Part shown: positions 7,511-15,745 of the stretch, piece after piece | Numbering within the stretch: position 1 is the first letter of the stretch | How the letters are laid out: each line of letters opens with the position of its first letter | Source: Aeromicrobium yanjiei | GTDB lineage: Bacteria > Actinomycetota > Actinomycetes > Propionibacteriales > Nocardioidaceae | NCBI RefSeq assembly: GCF_009649075.1 | Contig: NZ_CP045737.1 | Span: 372,001 to 436,000, forward strand | DNA length: 64,000 bases | Direction: 5' to 3' | Translations under genes and position numbers: made by a program | Notes under the pieces: model-generated | Told to the model about the DNA's origin: nothing | What the model saw: only the letters and a program-made list of their open reading frames with translations | Database searches by the model: none

Positions 7511-8422
7511 ATGTCCATCACCAAGCTCACCGCGGGACTCGCGGCCGCCGCGCTCGGCCTCACGCTGTCCGCCTGCGGCGGCGACCCCACGTCCGACGAC
7601 TCCAAGAAGTCGGCAGGCGACACGATCACGGTCGGCTCGGCGGCCTTCCCCGAGAACGAGATCATCGCCGAGATCTACGCCCAGGCCCTCGAGGCCAAGG
7701 GCGTCAAGGTCGAGAAGAAGCTCAACATCGGCGCCCGCGAGGTCTACATCCCGGCGCTGGAGAAGGGCGAGATCGACCTGCTCCCCGAGTACACCGGCAA
7801 CCTGCTGGCCTACTTCGACAAGGACGCCACCGCGACGTCGCCCGAGCAGGTCGACGACGCTCTCGAGGACGTCCTGCCCAAGACCCTGGAGGTGCTGGAC
7901 CCGGCCCCTGCCGAGGACAAGGACTCGCTCAACGTCACCGCCCAGTACGCGGCCGAGAACAACCTCAAGAGCATCGGTGACCTGAAGACCGTGGGCAGCT
8001 TCAAGCTGGGCGCGAACCCGGAGTTCAAGGAGCGCAAGTACGGCATCCCGGGGCTCGAGTCGGTCTACGGTCTCACCGACATCGAGTTCGTCCCGATCAG
8101 CGACGGGGGTGGCCCGAAGACGCTGAAGTCGCTGCTGGACGACGACATCCAGGTCGCCGACATCTACTCCACGACGCCGTCGATCCTGGCCAACAAGCTG
8201 GTGACCCTGGAGGACCCCGAGAACCTGATCGCCGCGCAGAACGTCATCCCGCTGATCAACGAGAAGAAGGCCAGCGACAAGGTCGAGGACGTGCTCGACG
8301 ACATCTCCGCGGTGCTCACGACCGAGGACCTGCTCGAGCTCAACAGCAAGAACCAGGGCGCCGACAAGACCGCCCCGGACGTGCTGGCCAAGCAGTGGCT
8401 CACCGAGAAGGGCCTCATCTAG
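7511..8422 (+). CDS. opuCC: OpuC-type substrate-binding lipoprotein (osmoprotectant binding)
   Basis: 303 residues, preceded by AAGGAG. A lipoprotein signal peptide ends in the lipobox LSAC (Cys about residue 22), so it is anchored outside the membrane. The OpuAC-type binding fold follows: ITVGSAAFPENEIIAEIYAQ, GAREVYIPALEKGEIDLLPEYTG (the hinge with the LPEYTG signature) and DIYSTTPSI. The family binds glycine betaine, carnitine, choline or proline betaine in an aromatic cage. Last gene of the operon; a large hairpin follows. Confidence 0.94.
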   Translation: MSITKLTAGLAAAALGLTLSACGGDPTSDDSKKSAGDTITVGSAAFPENEIIAEIYAQALEAKGVKVEKKLNIGAREVYIPALEKGEIDLLPEYTGNLLAYFDKDATATSPEQVDDALEDVLPKTLEVLDPAPAEDKDSLNVTAQYAAENNLKSIGDLKTVGSFKLGANPEFKERKYGIPGLESVYGLTDIEFVPISDGGGPKTLKSLLDDDIQVADIYSTTPSILANKLVTLEDPENLIAAQNVIPLINEKKASDKVEDVLDDISAVLTTEDLLELNSKNQGADKTAPDVLAKQWLTEKGLI

Positions 8423-8431
8423 CACCACCAC

Positions 8432-8494
8432 GCCGGCCCTGACGTCTGTGCGGACACGCCGAGGGCGTGTGTCCGCCCGGACGTCAGGGCCGGC
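8432..8494. terminator. Bidirectional nested hairpin between convergent opuC and mmpL
   Basis: The outer arms GCCGGCCCTGACGTC (8432-8446) and GACGTCAGGGCCGGC (8480-8494) are perfect 15-mers. Inside them GCGGACACGCC (8450-8460) pairs with GGCGTGTGTCCGC (8464-8476). It occupies the whole gap between the two convergent stops and should block read-through from both sides. Confidence 0.88.
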
Positions 8495-8496
8495 GG

Positions 8497-10647
8497 TCAG
8501 GCGGGGGCCAGCTCGGCGGCGGGCTCGTCCTCAGGGCTCGCGACCCGGCCGAGGCCCTGCAGCCGGCTTTTGAAGCCCAGCAGCAGCGCGGGCAGGAGCA
8601 CGAGCCGCACCAGGGTCGCGTCGAGCAGGATCGCGACCGAGAGGCCGACCCCCATCTGCTTCATCTCCATCATGTCGAGCGTCGCGAAGACTGCGAAGAC
8701 CGACACCATGACCGCCGCGGCACTCGTGACGACACCGGCCGTGTCGCGGATGCCGAGCTCGACGGCCTCCTCGAAGGGAAGCCCCCTGCGCAGGCCCTCG
8801 CGGACCCGGGTCATCACGAACACGTGGTAGTCCATCGACAGCCCGATCAGCACCACGAAGCAGAACAGCGGGATCCAGTCCACGACGGACCCCGACGAGG
8901 TGAAGTCGAGCAGTCCGTCGAACCAGCTGTGCTGGAAGACCAGGGTCAGCACCCCGAACGCGGCCCCGACCGACAGCAGGTTGAGCACGGTCGTCAGCAG
9001 TGCGAGGGTCACGTTGCGGAACGTCCAGATCATCATCGCCATGGTCAGGAGCAGCACGAACCCGACGACCAGCGGCAGGCGCGAGGTCTGGTGCTCGTAG
9101 TCGTACGACTCCGCGACGCTGTCGCCGACCGCGGTCGTCGCACCGTCGAGGTCGCTCACCGCACGCGGCACGATCGTGTCGCGCAGCTGCTCGATGGTGG
9201 GGTCGTTGCGCTGATCGCCCACGGGGTGCGGTGCGTACATCGAGAGCACCGACGTCCGCCCGTCCTTGGACACCCGCGGCGCCTCACCGCTCGCGAGGGC
9301 GAGGTCGGCCCGCACCGCTTCGCCCTCGATCTCGCGGAGGGCCGAAGCGGCGCCGCTGTCGTCGGACCTCAGGACGACGTCGATGGTGGGGTGCTCCGAG
9401 GGGAAGCTCGCCTGAGCGCGCTGGAACGCCTGCACCGCCGGGATGTCCTGCGGCAAGGTCTCGACCGTGGACTCCCGGGTCGACATGCCGAGGGCCGGGA
9501 TCGCGAGCCCGATCAGCGTCCCTCCCGCAACGAGGGCGGAGACGAAGGGCCTGCGGATGACCGGACGGATCAGGCGCCCGCTGATCCCCCCGCTGCCGAT
9601 GCGCCGGTTGAGCCGCCACAGCAGCGGGATGCGGGGACGGTCGACGAAGCGCCCGAACGCCGCCAGCATGGCCGGCAGGACGGTCAGCGAGCCGATCACG
9701 GCGACGAGCACGACCAGGATCGCTCCCGCGGCCAGCGCGTCGAAGACCGGTTCGCCCGACAGGAAGAGTCCCGACATCGCCACCATCACCGCGAGCCCCG
9801 AGACGACCACGGCGCGGCCGGACGTCGCAGCGGCGATCTCGATCGCATCGATCGTCGAGCGTCCGCGGGCGCGTTCCTCCCGTTCGCGCTTGAGGTAGAA
9901 CAACGAGTAGTCGACGCCCACCGCCATGCCGATCAGCAGCACCACGTTCGCGACCGTGCCGGCGTCCGGCGCCAGGTACGAGATCGGCGCGTACAGGCCG
10001 AGTGCCGTCACGACGGAGGTGATCGCGAGCAGCACAGGGATGCCGGCCGCGACGAAGGCACCGAAGGCGATCAGCAGGATCGCGAACGTGACGGGCAGGC
10101 TCAACATCTCCGCGGACGCGAGGTCCTCGGAGACCTTGTCGTTGATGCCGTGGTCGAGCGAAGCCTCGCCGGCCTGCTGGATCGTGAGATCGGGGTGCGC
10201 CTTCTGGGCCTGTGCGGTGGCGGCGATGAGGGCGCCCACGTGGTCCGCGGCGTCATCCTCGTCACCGGTCATGGTGACGGGAACGAGCACCGCGTCGCGC
10301 CGTTCCGACACGATGGGCGCTCCGACGTCGGCGACGCCGTCCAGGTTCGCGGTCGTGGCCTTCACCTGCTCGGCGACGCCGGTGGCGCGCTCGACGTCCA
10401 GCGCTCCCCGAGGGGCGGTGATGAGGACTGACTCGGAGGGGCTGTCGTGGAGGGAGGCGGCGTCGATCATCGCCGAGGCCCGCCCGGAATCGCCGATCCG
10501 GAAGTCCTCGTCTCCGAGCTCCTTGCTCTGGACCGACGACGTGAGGGCGATCGCGGAGGCCACGAACGCGACCCACAGGCCGATCGCTCTCCAGGGGTGC
10601 AGAGCGCTCCAGCGAGCGACTCTCACGGTGGGCGAGGTACGAGACAT
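8497..10647 (-). CDS. MmpL/RND-superfamily transporter
   Basis: 716 residues from ATG 10647, with AGGAG 10 nt upstream. Architecture of an MMPL/HAE2 exporter: one N-terminal membrane helix (ALHPWRAIGLWVAFV), a large periplasmic domain, a block of five to six helices with GMAVGVDYSLFYLKRERE, then the second extracellular domain and second helix block with LIGLSMDYHVFVMTRVREG. The duplicated GVDYS and SMDYH motifs carry the proton-relay Asp-Tyr pairs. It exports lipids or hydrophobic compounds using the proton gradient. It is divergent from a two-component system 171 bp away, which probably controls it. The frame stays open upstream, but that is chance GC-rich read-through. Confidence 0.92.
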   Translation of the reverse strand: MSRTSPTVRVARWSALHPWRAIGLWVAFVASAIALTSSVQSKELGDEDFRIGDSGRASAMIDAASLHDSPSESVLITAPRGALDVERATGVAEQVKATTANLDGVADVGAPIVSERRDAVLVPVTMTGDEDDAADHVGALIAATAQAQKAHPDLTIQQAGEASLDHGINDKVSEDLASAEMLSLPVTFAILLIAFGAFVAAGIPVLLAITSVVTALGLYAPISYLAPDAGTVANVVLLIGMAVGVDYSLFYLKREREERARGRSTIDAIEIAAATSGRAVVVSGLAVMVAMSGLFLSGEPVFDALAAGAILVVLVAVIGSLTVLPAMLAAFGRFVDRPRIPLLWRLNRRIGSGGISGRLIRPVIRRPFVSALVAGGTLIGLAIPALGMSTRESTVETLPQDIPAVQAFQRAQASFPSEHPTIDVVLRSDDSGAASALREIEGEAVRADLALASGEAPRVSKDGRTSVLSMYAPHPVGDQRNDPTIEQLRDTIVPRAVSDLDGATTAVGDSVAESYDYEHQTSRLPLVVGFVLLLTMAMMIWTFRNVTLALLTTVLNLLSVGAAFGVLTLVFQHSWFDGLLDFTSSGSVVDWIPLFCFVVLIGLSMDYHVFVMTRVREGLRRGLPFEEAVELGIRDTAGVVTSAAAVMVSVFAVFATLDMMEMKQMGVGLSVAILLDATLVRLVLLPALLLGFKSRLQGLGRVASPEDEPAAELAPA

Positions 10648-10818
10648 GATGGCGTGGCTCCTGTGCGATAGAGGTTGGGCTCCCAGCCTCGCGAGGCGGG
10701 GCCGTGCGCACGATGGGCCCAGATCCCGTGGCAGGAGTGGGTCTGAGCCCCCTGACGGCGCTCTCCGGATGCGGCAGGATCGATCGAGCAGCGCACCCTC
10801 CCGAAAGGCATCTCCTCC

Positions 10819-12135
10819 GTGACCCCGACCCCCGGCCTGACCTCGTCGCCGCCCGACGAGTCGGTCCTGCAAGGGCTGCGTCGCAGGGGTGCGCTGACCG
10901 GCATCGCGCTGGCGTACGTCCTGCTGACCGTCCCGGCGGTTGTCCTGATGGCGCTGCTGACGGCTTCCCTGGGCGTCGCGGTCGTCGGCGTGGGGCTGGT
11001 CCTGCTGCTGGTGCTCGTGCCGGTGACCCAGCAGTACGCGAATTTGTTCCGCGGCCTGTCGGGACGGGTCCTCGGGCGCATGATCGACAAGCCGTACCGC
11101 CCGCGGCGCCGGGGCGGCCCGTTCGCGCTTTTGGCGGGCTGGGCCGAGGACCCGGCCAGGTGGCGTGACCTGCTGTGGCTGTACGTCGTGGTGCTGTTCC
11201 GCTGGGCGCTGGCCTGGATCGCGCTCCTGCTGGCTCTGGCCGTGATCTACTACGCGGTCTTCCCGTATCTCTTCGCCGTCACGCCGAAGGGCACGTTCGA
11301 CACCGACTACGGGGTCATCAGGGTCGACACGCAGGCGGAGTCGTTCCTGCACTGGGCCTGGCTGCTGGTCGCCCTCGCGCTCTGGTGGTGGCTCGAGCCT
11401 CTCCTGGTCAAGTGGTGCGCCCAGATCGACGCGGCGCTGCTGTCGCCCTCGCGAGGGGCGCTCGAGCGCCGGGTCGCCGAGGTGTCGCAGTCGCGCGCCG
11501 AGACCATCGACCACTCCGCGGCGGAGCTGCGCCGCATCGAGCGCGACCTGCACGACGGGGCGCAGGCGCGGCTCGTCGCGCTCGGGATGAACCTCGGCCT
11601 GGCCGAGGAGCTCCTCGCGAAGGACCCCGATGCGGCCGCCCAGCTGCTCGCGGAGGCGCGGACCGTCACGACCAGCGCGCTGGGTGACCTGCGCTCGGTC
11701 GTGCGGGGCATCCATCCGCCCGTGCTCGCCGACCGGGGACTGGCCGGCGCGGTCCAGGCCCTCGCCCTCGACATGTCCCTGCCCGTGGCCGTGACGATCG
11801 TCCTGGCCGGGCGGCCGCCGGCGCCGGTCGAGTCGGCGGCCTACTTCGCCACCAGCGAGCTGCTCGCCAACATCGGCAAGCACTCGGGTGCGCGACGCGC
11901 GTCGATCGACGTCTCGCACGACGGTCGCGTCCTGCGGATCGTCGTCGCGGACGACGGGTCAGGGGGCGCCTCGGTCGACCGCGGATCGGGACTGGCCGGG
12001 GTCGCTCGCCGACTGGCGGCATTTGACGGCACGATGGACCTCGTCAGTCCCGACGGGGGGCCGACCGTGGTCACCCTGGAGGTTCCGTGCGTGCTGTCAT
12101 CGCCGAAGATCTCGCCCTCCTCCGGGACGGCCTGA
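10819..12135 (+). CDS. NarL-type sensor histidine kinase with N-terminal membrane sensor domain
   Basis: 438 residues from GTG 10819. Residues about 25-200 form a multi-helix membrane region of the actinobacterial putative-sensor type (helices near LLTVPAVVLMALL, LLLVLVPV, WALAWIALLLAL and WLLVALALWWW). The HisKA_3 motif ERDLHDGAQARL carries phospho-acceptor H245, and an HATPase domain (ELLANIGKHSGA, DDGSGG, GLAGV) completes the kinase. It phosphorylates the response regulator whose start lies inside its 3' end. The stimulus is unknown; position suggests envelope stress sensed for the divergent MmpL exporter. Confidence 0.92.
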   Translation: MTPTPGLTSSPPDESVLQGLRRRGALTGIALAYVLLTVPAVVLMALLTASLGVAVVGVGLVLLLVLVPVTQQYANLFRGLSGRVLGRMIDKPYRPRRRGGPFALLAGWAEDPARWRDLLWLYVVVLFRWALAWIALLLALAVIYYAVFPYLFAVTPKGTFDTDYGVIRVDTQAESFLHWAWLLVALALWWWLEPLLVKWCAQIDAALLSPSRGALERRVAEVSQSRAETIDHSAAELRRIERDLHDGAQARLVALGMNLGLAEELLAKDPDAAAQLLAEARTVTTSALGDLRSVVRGIHPPVLADRGLAGAVQALALDMSLPVAVTIVLAGRPPAPVESAAYFATSELLANIGKHSGARRASIDVSHDGRVLRIVVADDGSGGASVDRGSGLAGVARRLAAFDGTMDLVSPDGGPTVVTLEVPCVLSSPKISPSSGTA

Positions 12136-12734
12136 CGCGGTTGCTGCAGGCGTACGACATCGAGGTCGTGGCCGCGGTCGACGACGCCGCCGCGCTCGGC
12201 GAGGCCCTGCGGACGTACGAGCCGGACATCGCTGTCGTCGACGTCCGCATGCCGCCCACGTTCACCGACGAGGGTCTGCGTGCGGCGATCACGGCCCGGG
12301 CCGAGCGACCGGGACTCCCGGTGCTGGTGCTGTCGCAGTACGTCGAGCAGCTCTACGCGCGCGAGCTGCTCCTCAGCGGGGACGGGGCGGTGGGCTACCT
12401 GCTCAAGGACCGCGTCGCCGACGTGTCCACGTTCGTCGAGGCCGTGCGGACCGTGGCCGCAGGGGGGACGGTCCTGGATCCCGAGGTCGTGGCGACGCTC
12501 ATCGCGCGGGCATCGACCGACAGCCCGGTGTCCCGGTTGACCGGCCGGGAGCGCGAGGTCCTCGGCCTCATGGCGGAGGGGCGGTCCAACGCCGCGATCG
12601 CCCGCGCTCTGTTCGTCACCGAGAAGGCCATCAGCAAGCACACCAGCAACATCTTCATGAAGCTCGACCTCGACCCCGACGACGACAGCGCCAACCGCCG
12701 GGTCATGGCCGTCATCGCGTACCTCCAGTCCTGA
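12087..12734 (+). CDS. NarL/FixJ-family response regulator
   Basis: 215 residues from GTG 12087, preceded by GGAGG; it overlaps the kinase gene by 49 bp. The receiver domain (1-120) has the acidic pair ED at residues 7-8, phospho-acceptor D52 in VVDVRMPP, and the late Lys in LLKDRV. The C-terminal LuxR-type helix-turn-helix reads LTGREREVLGLMAEGRSN then ALFVTEKAISKHTSNIF. It is the transcriptional output of the adjacent kinase; the likely targets are the mmpL gene and its own operon. Confidence 0.94.
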   Translation: MRAVIAEDLALLRDGLTRLLQAYDIEVVAAVDDAAALGEALRTYEPDIAVVDVRMPPTFTDEGLRAAITARAERPGLPVLVLSQYVEQLYARELLLSGDGAVGYLLKDRVADVSTFVEAVRTVAAGGTVLDPEVVATLIARASTDSPVSRLTGREREVLGLMAEGRSNAAIARALFVTEKAISKHTSNIFMKLDLDPDDDSANRRVMAVIAYLQS

Positions 12735-12804
12735 CCGCCGCCGGGTGGCGGCGGGGTCTGGGTGCTGGCATGCTCGGCGGACCCAGCTCCCACGGAGGTA
12801 GAAC

Positions 12805-13620
12805 ATGCCCGTCACCGAGGCCAACGGCGCCCGCATCCACGTCGAGGACACCGGTGCGCCCGCCGGGCGTCCCGACGCCCCGGCGATCGTCTTCGGCCAC
12901 GGCCTGCTCTTCAGCGGCCGGATGTTCGCGGCCCAGGTCGCGCGCCTGCGCGACCGCTACCGCTGCGTGACGATCGACTGGCGCGGGCAGGGCAAGTCGC
13001 CGGCGGCCGACGACGGCTACGACATGGACTCCCTCGCGGACGACGCCGCGGCGGTCATCGAGGGGCTGGGGGCCGGGCCCGTGCACTTCGTCGGGCTCTC
13101 GATGGGCGGCTTCGTGGGCATGCGCCTCGCCGCCCGCCGGCCCGAGCTCATCCGCTCCCTGGTGCTGCTCGACACCAGCGCCGGGCCGGAGGACCCCGAC
13201 AAGGTGTCCCAGTACCGGCTGCTCGCGAAGGTCTACGGCGTCCTCGGTCTGTCCCCGGTGCGCGGCCGCGTCGAGCCCCTCATGTTCGGGCCGACGTTCC
13301 TCGCCTCCCCGGCCGCGAAGCGGGACACCGACGCGTGGGTCGCGGAGGTCAAGGCCTGCCGCCGCTCGGGGATGAAGAAGGCGATCTTCGGGGTCACCGA
13401 CCGCGAGCCCGTCCTCGACGAGCTGGGCCGGATCACCGCGCCCACCCTCGTGGCAGTGGGGGACGAGGACGTCGCCACCCCGCCGGCCAAGGCCGAGGTC
13501 ATCGCGGCGGCGATCCCCGGCGCCCGTCTGGAGATCGTCCGGGGCGCGGGACACTCCAGCACGATCGAGCAGCCCACCCGCCTCGCCGACCTCATCGAGG
13601 AGCACGTCGAGGCGCACTAG
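12805..13620 (+). CDS. Alpha/beta-fold hydrolase
   Basis: 271 residues, ATG preceded by GGAGG. An alpha/beta hydrolase with oxyanion-hole motif FGHGLLFSG, nucleophile elbow GLSMGG (Ser about residue 98), acid in VAVGDEDVATPP and catalytic His in GAGHSS. No cofactor motifs and no signal peptide, so a cytosolic esterase, lactonase or C-C hydrolase; the substrate cannot be told. Its TAG stop shares the palindrome CTAG with the stop of the convergent gluQ gene. Confidence 0.9.
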   Translation: MPVTEANGARIHVEDTGAPAGRPDAPAIVFGHGLLFSGRMFAAQVARLRDRYRCVTIDWRGQGKSPAADDGYDMDSLADDAAAVIEGLGAGPVHFVGLSMGGFVGMRLAARRPELIRSLVLLDTSAGPEDPDKVSQYRLLAKVYGVLGLSPVRGRVEPLMFGPTFLASPAAKRDTDAWVAEVKACRRSGMKKAIFGVTDREPVLDELGRITAPTLVAVGDEDVATPPAKAEVIAAAIPGARLEIVRGAGHSSTIEQPTRLADLIEEHVEAH

Positions 13621-14495
13621 ACCACCGGCGCCTCCTCGGGCGGGACGAAGACCCAGGGCTCGCGCGGGATCCGCTCGATCGAGAACCCGTCCAGCAGCTC
13701 GCCCGCGGTGGTGCCGGTCAGGCCGAGCGAGGCCGTGACGAGAGCGAAGGCGCTCGGGCCCAGCTCGCGCAGGGTCACCGCACCGTCGCGCTTGGCGAGG
13801 CGTTGTCCGGCGGAGTTGAGTGCGAGGGGCACGTGGACGTACGTCGGCGGCGTCGCGCCCAGCAGGGTGGCGAGGTACGCCTGCCGGGGCGCCGAGCTCA
13901 GCAGGTCGTCCCCGCGGACGACCTGGTCGACGCCCTGCTGCGCGTCGTCGACGACGACCGCGAGGTTGTACGCGATCGCACCGTCGCCGCGCCGCAGCAC
14001 GAAGTCGTCCACGACCCCCTCGTACGAGCCGTGCAGCTCGTCGTGGATCGTGAAGCTCGCGGTGCCGGCCCGCAGGCGCACGGCGGCCGGACGGACTGCC
14101 CGCCGTTCGTCCCGCTCGGCCTCGGTGAGGTCTCGGCAGGTCCCGGGGTACGCACCCGGCGGGGCGTGGGGGGCGGAGGGCGCCTCGAGGATCTCCCGCC
14201 GCGTGCAGAAGCACTCGAACAGCAGGCCCCGGCCGCCGAGCGAGGCGAGCGCCGCGTCGTACAGCCGGGCGCGCTCGGACTGGTGCACGACCGGGCCGTC
14301 CCAGTCGATGCCCATCGAGCGGAGGTCCGCGAGCTGCCGCTCCTCGGCCCCGGGTCGCACCCGGTCCAGGTCCTCGACGCGCATGAGGAAGCTGCGGCCC
14401 GTCGACCGCGCGCACAGCCACGCCAGCAGGGCGGTCCGCAGGTTCCCGACGTGCAGGTCACCTGAGGGCGAGGGGGCGAATCGACCGGCTCCCAT
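13617..14495 (-). CDS. gluQ: Glutamyl-queuosine tRNA(Asp) synthetase
   Basis: 292 residues, the length of GluQ proteins rather than full GluRS. HIGH-like motif SPSGDLHVGNLRTA at the start, the zinc-binding ECFCTRREI ... YPGTCRDL cysteines, the acceptor region FVLRRGDGAIAYNLAVVVDD, and a degenerate KMSKS written RLAKRDG. The anticodon-binding domain of GluRS is absent. It attaches glutamate to the queuosine base at the wobble position of tRNA-Asp(GUC). No queuosine synthesis genes are in the window. The stop is shared head-on with the alpha/beta hydrolase. Confidence 0.93.
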   Translation of the reverse strand: MGAGRFAPSPSGDLHVGNLRTALLAWLCARSTGRSFLMRVEDLDRVRPGAEERQLADLRSMGIDWDGPVVHQSERARLYDAALASLGGRGLLFECFCTRREILEAPSAPHAPPGAYPGTCRDLTEAERDERRAVRPAAVRLRAGTASFTIHDELHGSYEGVVDDFVLRRGDGAIAYNLAVVVDDAQQGVDQVVRGDDLLSSAPRQAYLATLLGATPPTYVHVPLALNSAGQRLAKRDGAVTLRELGPSAFALVTASLGLTGTTAGELLDGFSIERIPREPWVFVPPEEAPVV

Positions 14496-14557
14496 GCGTC
14501 AGCGACGCGGCTTCTCGTACACGCGGCTCACGGTCACCCGCCCAGCCTGCCACTGCC

Positions 14558-15307
14558 TCATCGTGCGGCGAGCAGGGCCTTCTTCATGGCCCCGGCGAGA
14601 TATTCGCTGCCCGCCCGGTTGGGGTGCTTGTTGTCGATCGTCTTGTTCGTGGGCAGCGTCTTGGTCGTCACGAACGTGAAGCCCTCCCGCTGCGCGTAGC
14701 GCTGGACGTAGGACTGCATCTCGGTGCCGAGGCTGCGCTGCGACTTGCCCCACGGCGTCATGACCAGCACGTGGCTGCGCGGGATGCCCTCCTTGCGGAC
14801 GTGGGTGTCGAGGCGCTCCATGTACTTCTTGATGCCGGCGCGCCGCTTGGCCTTGCTGAGCGACTTCTTGCGGTTCCTGGAGTCGCACGTGTTGTAGTCG
14901 TTGCGGCCGCCCTCGATGATCAGGAAGTCGACGTCGGCCTTCTTGATCGACTTGTTGCGGCTGCCGAACGTGGTGCCGCCGCACTTGTTGCCGCGGGTGT
15001 TCATGCCCGAGCCGCCCTCGGCGTACGTCGTGATGCGCGAGGCGTTGACCGCGGGGTCGCGGGCCAGGATCGACCACCAGCCCTGCGACGCGCTGCCGGG
15101 CTCGTCGCGGTACCAGGACGTGATCGAGTCGCCGATGACCAGGATCTTGGGGCCCACGGGGGCCGGGTCGACGGCCTGCACGCCGTTGAGCGACGAGGCC
15201 TCGGCCGTCCCGCCCGCCGTGGGGGCGTCCGCGGCGCCGGCCGACGAGCCGAGTGCGACGGTCGACAGCAAGGCTGCGGTCGTGGACAGGACAAGGGTGC
15301 GCAACAT
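14558..15307 (-). CDS. Secreted SGNH/GDSL-family hydrolase
   Basis: 249 residues with an N-terminal signal peptide (LVLSTTAALLSTVALG, cleavage near SAGAA). The mature part has SGNH blocks: ILVIGDSITSWY (nucleophile Ser), AEGGSGM (Gly), IIEGGRNDY (Asn) and DNKHPNRAG (Asp/His). An extracellular esterase or lipase, possibly acting on acylated wall polymers. The basic middle (RNRKKSLSKAKRR) is unusual. The 3' end of the gene overlaps a 20-codon frame of no clear meaning. Confidence 0.88.
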   Translation of the reverse strand: MLRTLVLSTTAALLSTVALGSSAGAADAPTAGGTAEASSLNGVQAVDPAPVGPKILVIGDSITSWYRDEPGSASQGWWSILARDPAVNASRITTYAEGGSGMNTRGNKCGGTTFGSRNKSIKKADVDFLIIEGGRNDYNTCDSRNRKKSLSKAKRRAGIKKYMERLDTHVRKEGIPRSHVLVMTPWGKSQRSLGTEMQSYVQRYAQREGFTFVTTKTLPTNKTIDNKHPNRAGSEYLAGAMKKALLAAR

Positions 15308-15403
15308 GGGATTCCTCGAGGGCGTGACGGCGGATCCTCGACAGCGTACGGCGATCCGGTCGGTCAGATGGTCGTTCGGCGCCCACGTGACGTGATGTCG
15401 CTC

Positions 15404-15429
15404 GCATGATCCACCGCACCGGGGGGTAC
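15404..15429 (+). promoter_or_regulatory. Possible stress-sigma promoter (weak -35)
   Basis: GGGTAC at 15424-15429 matches the sigma-B/sigma-F -10 element; the -35 place 16 bp upstream holds only GCAT. It lies 30 bp before an acidic mini-protein, as seen for related genes further on. Confidence 0.4.
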
Positions 15430-15459
15430 GTCATGGTCCTGACCACCAGGAGGATCGCC

Positions 15460-15609
15460 ATGACCGTGCTTCCCGACGAACCCTTCGAGCCTGACGACGT
15501 GGACCCCGAGGACCCCTTCGCGGTCGAGCCGGACGCGGAGCCGGAGCTCCCACCGGACCCGGACCGGATCGTCCCGATCCCGGGAGAGGACCCGGCCGAC
15601 CTCACCTAG
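15460..15609 (+). CDS. Acidic Asp/Glu/Pro-rich mini-protein A
   Basis: 49 residues from ATG 15460, chosen for the AGGAGG 7 nt upstream; an upstream in-frame ATG at 15406 lies before the GGGTAC box and is rejected. Almost half the residues are Asp, Glu or Pro (for example PFEPDDVDPEDPF), with no Cys and no hydrophobic segment, so it should be disordered and very soluble. Three similar mini-proteins lie at 21.2, 26.5 and 34.3 kb. No known family recognised. Confidence 0.65.
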   Translation: MTVLPDEPFEPDDVDPEDPFAVEPDAEPELPPDPDRIVPIPGEDPADLT

Positions 15610-15745
15610 ATCCGTCACGGGCCGCGACCCCGCAGCCTGCGCCGAGACACCGAATTGGGCATAATTGAGCCTGCGAGCGTGTACGAGCGGCGCGGGCCGG
15701 GTGGCTGCGCACGATGAGGCGGACCCCGAGGGGAGCAGGCGGCGG

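Noticed and set aside
8497-11919. 1140-codon reverse-strand frame covering mmpL and the kinase region
   Set aside because: Only 8497-10647 matches a protein family; the extension is antisense to the histidine kinase and lacks a start with a ribosome site. It is GC-driven absence of stop codons.
14499-14561. 20-codon frame (starts MRQWQAGRV) overlapping the SGNH stop by ATGA
   Set aside because: The ATGA coupling is suggestive, but the peptide has no recognisable feature and its end lies just before gluQ by chance; too short to support.
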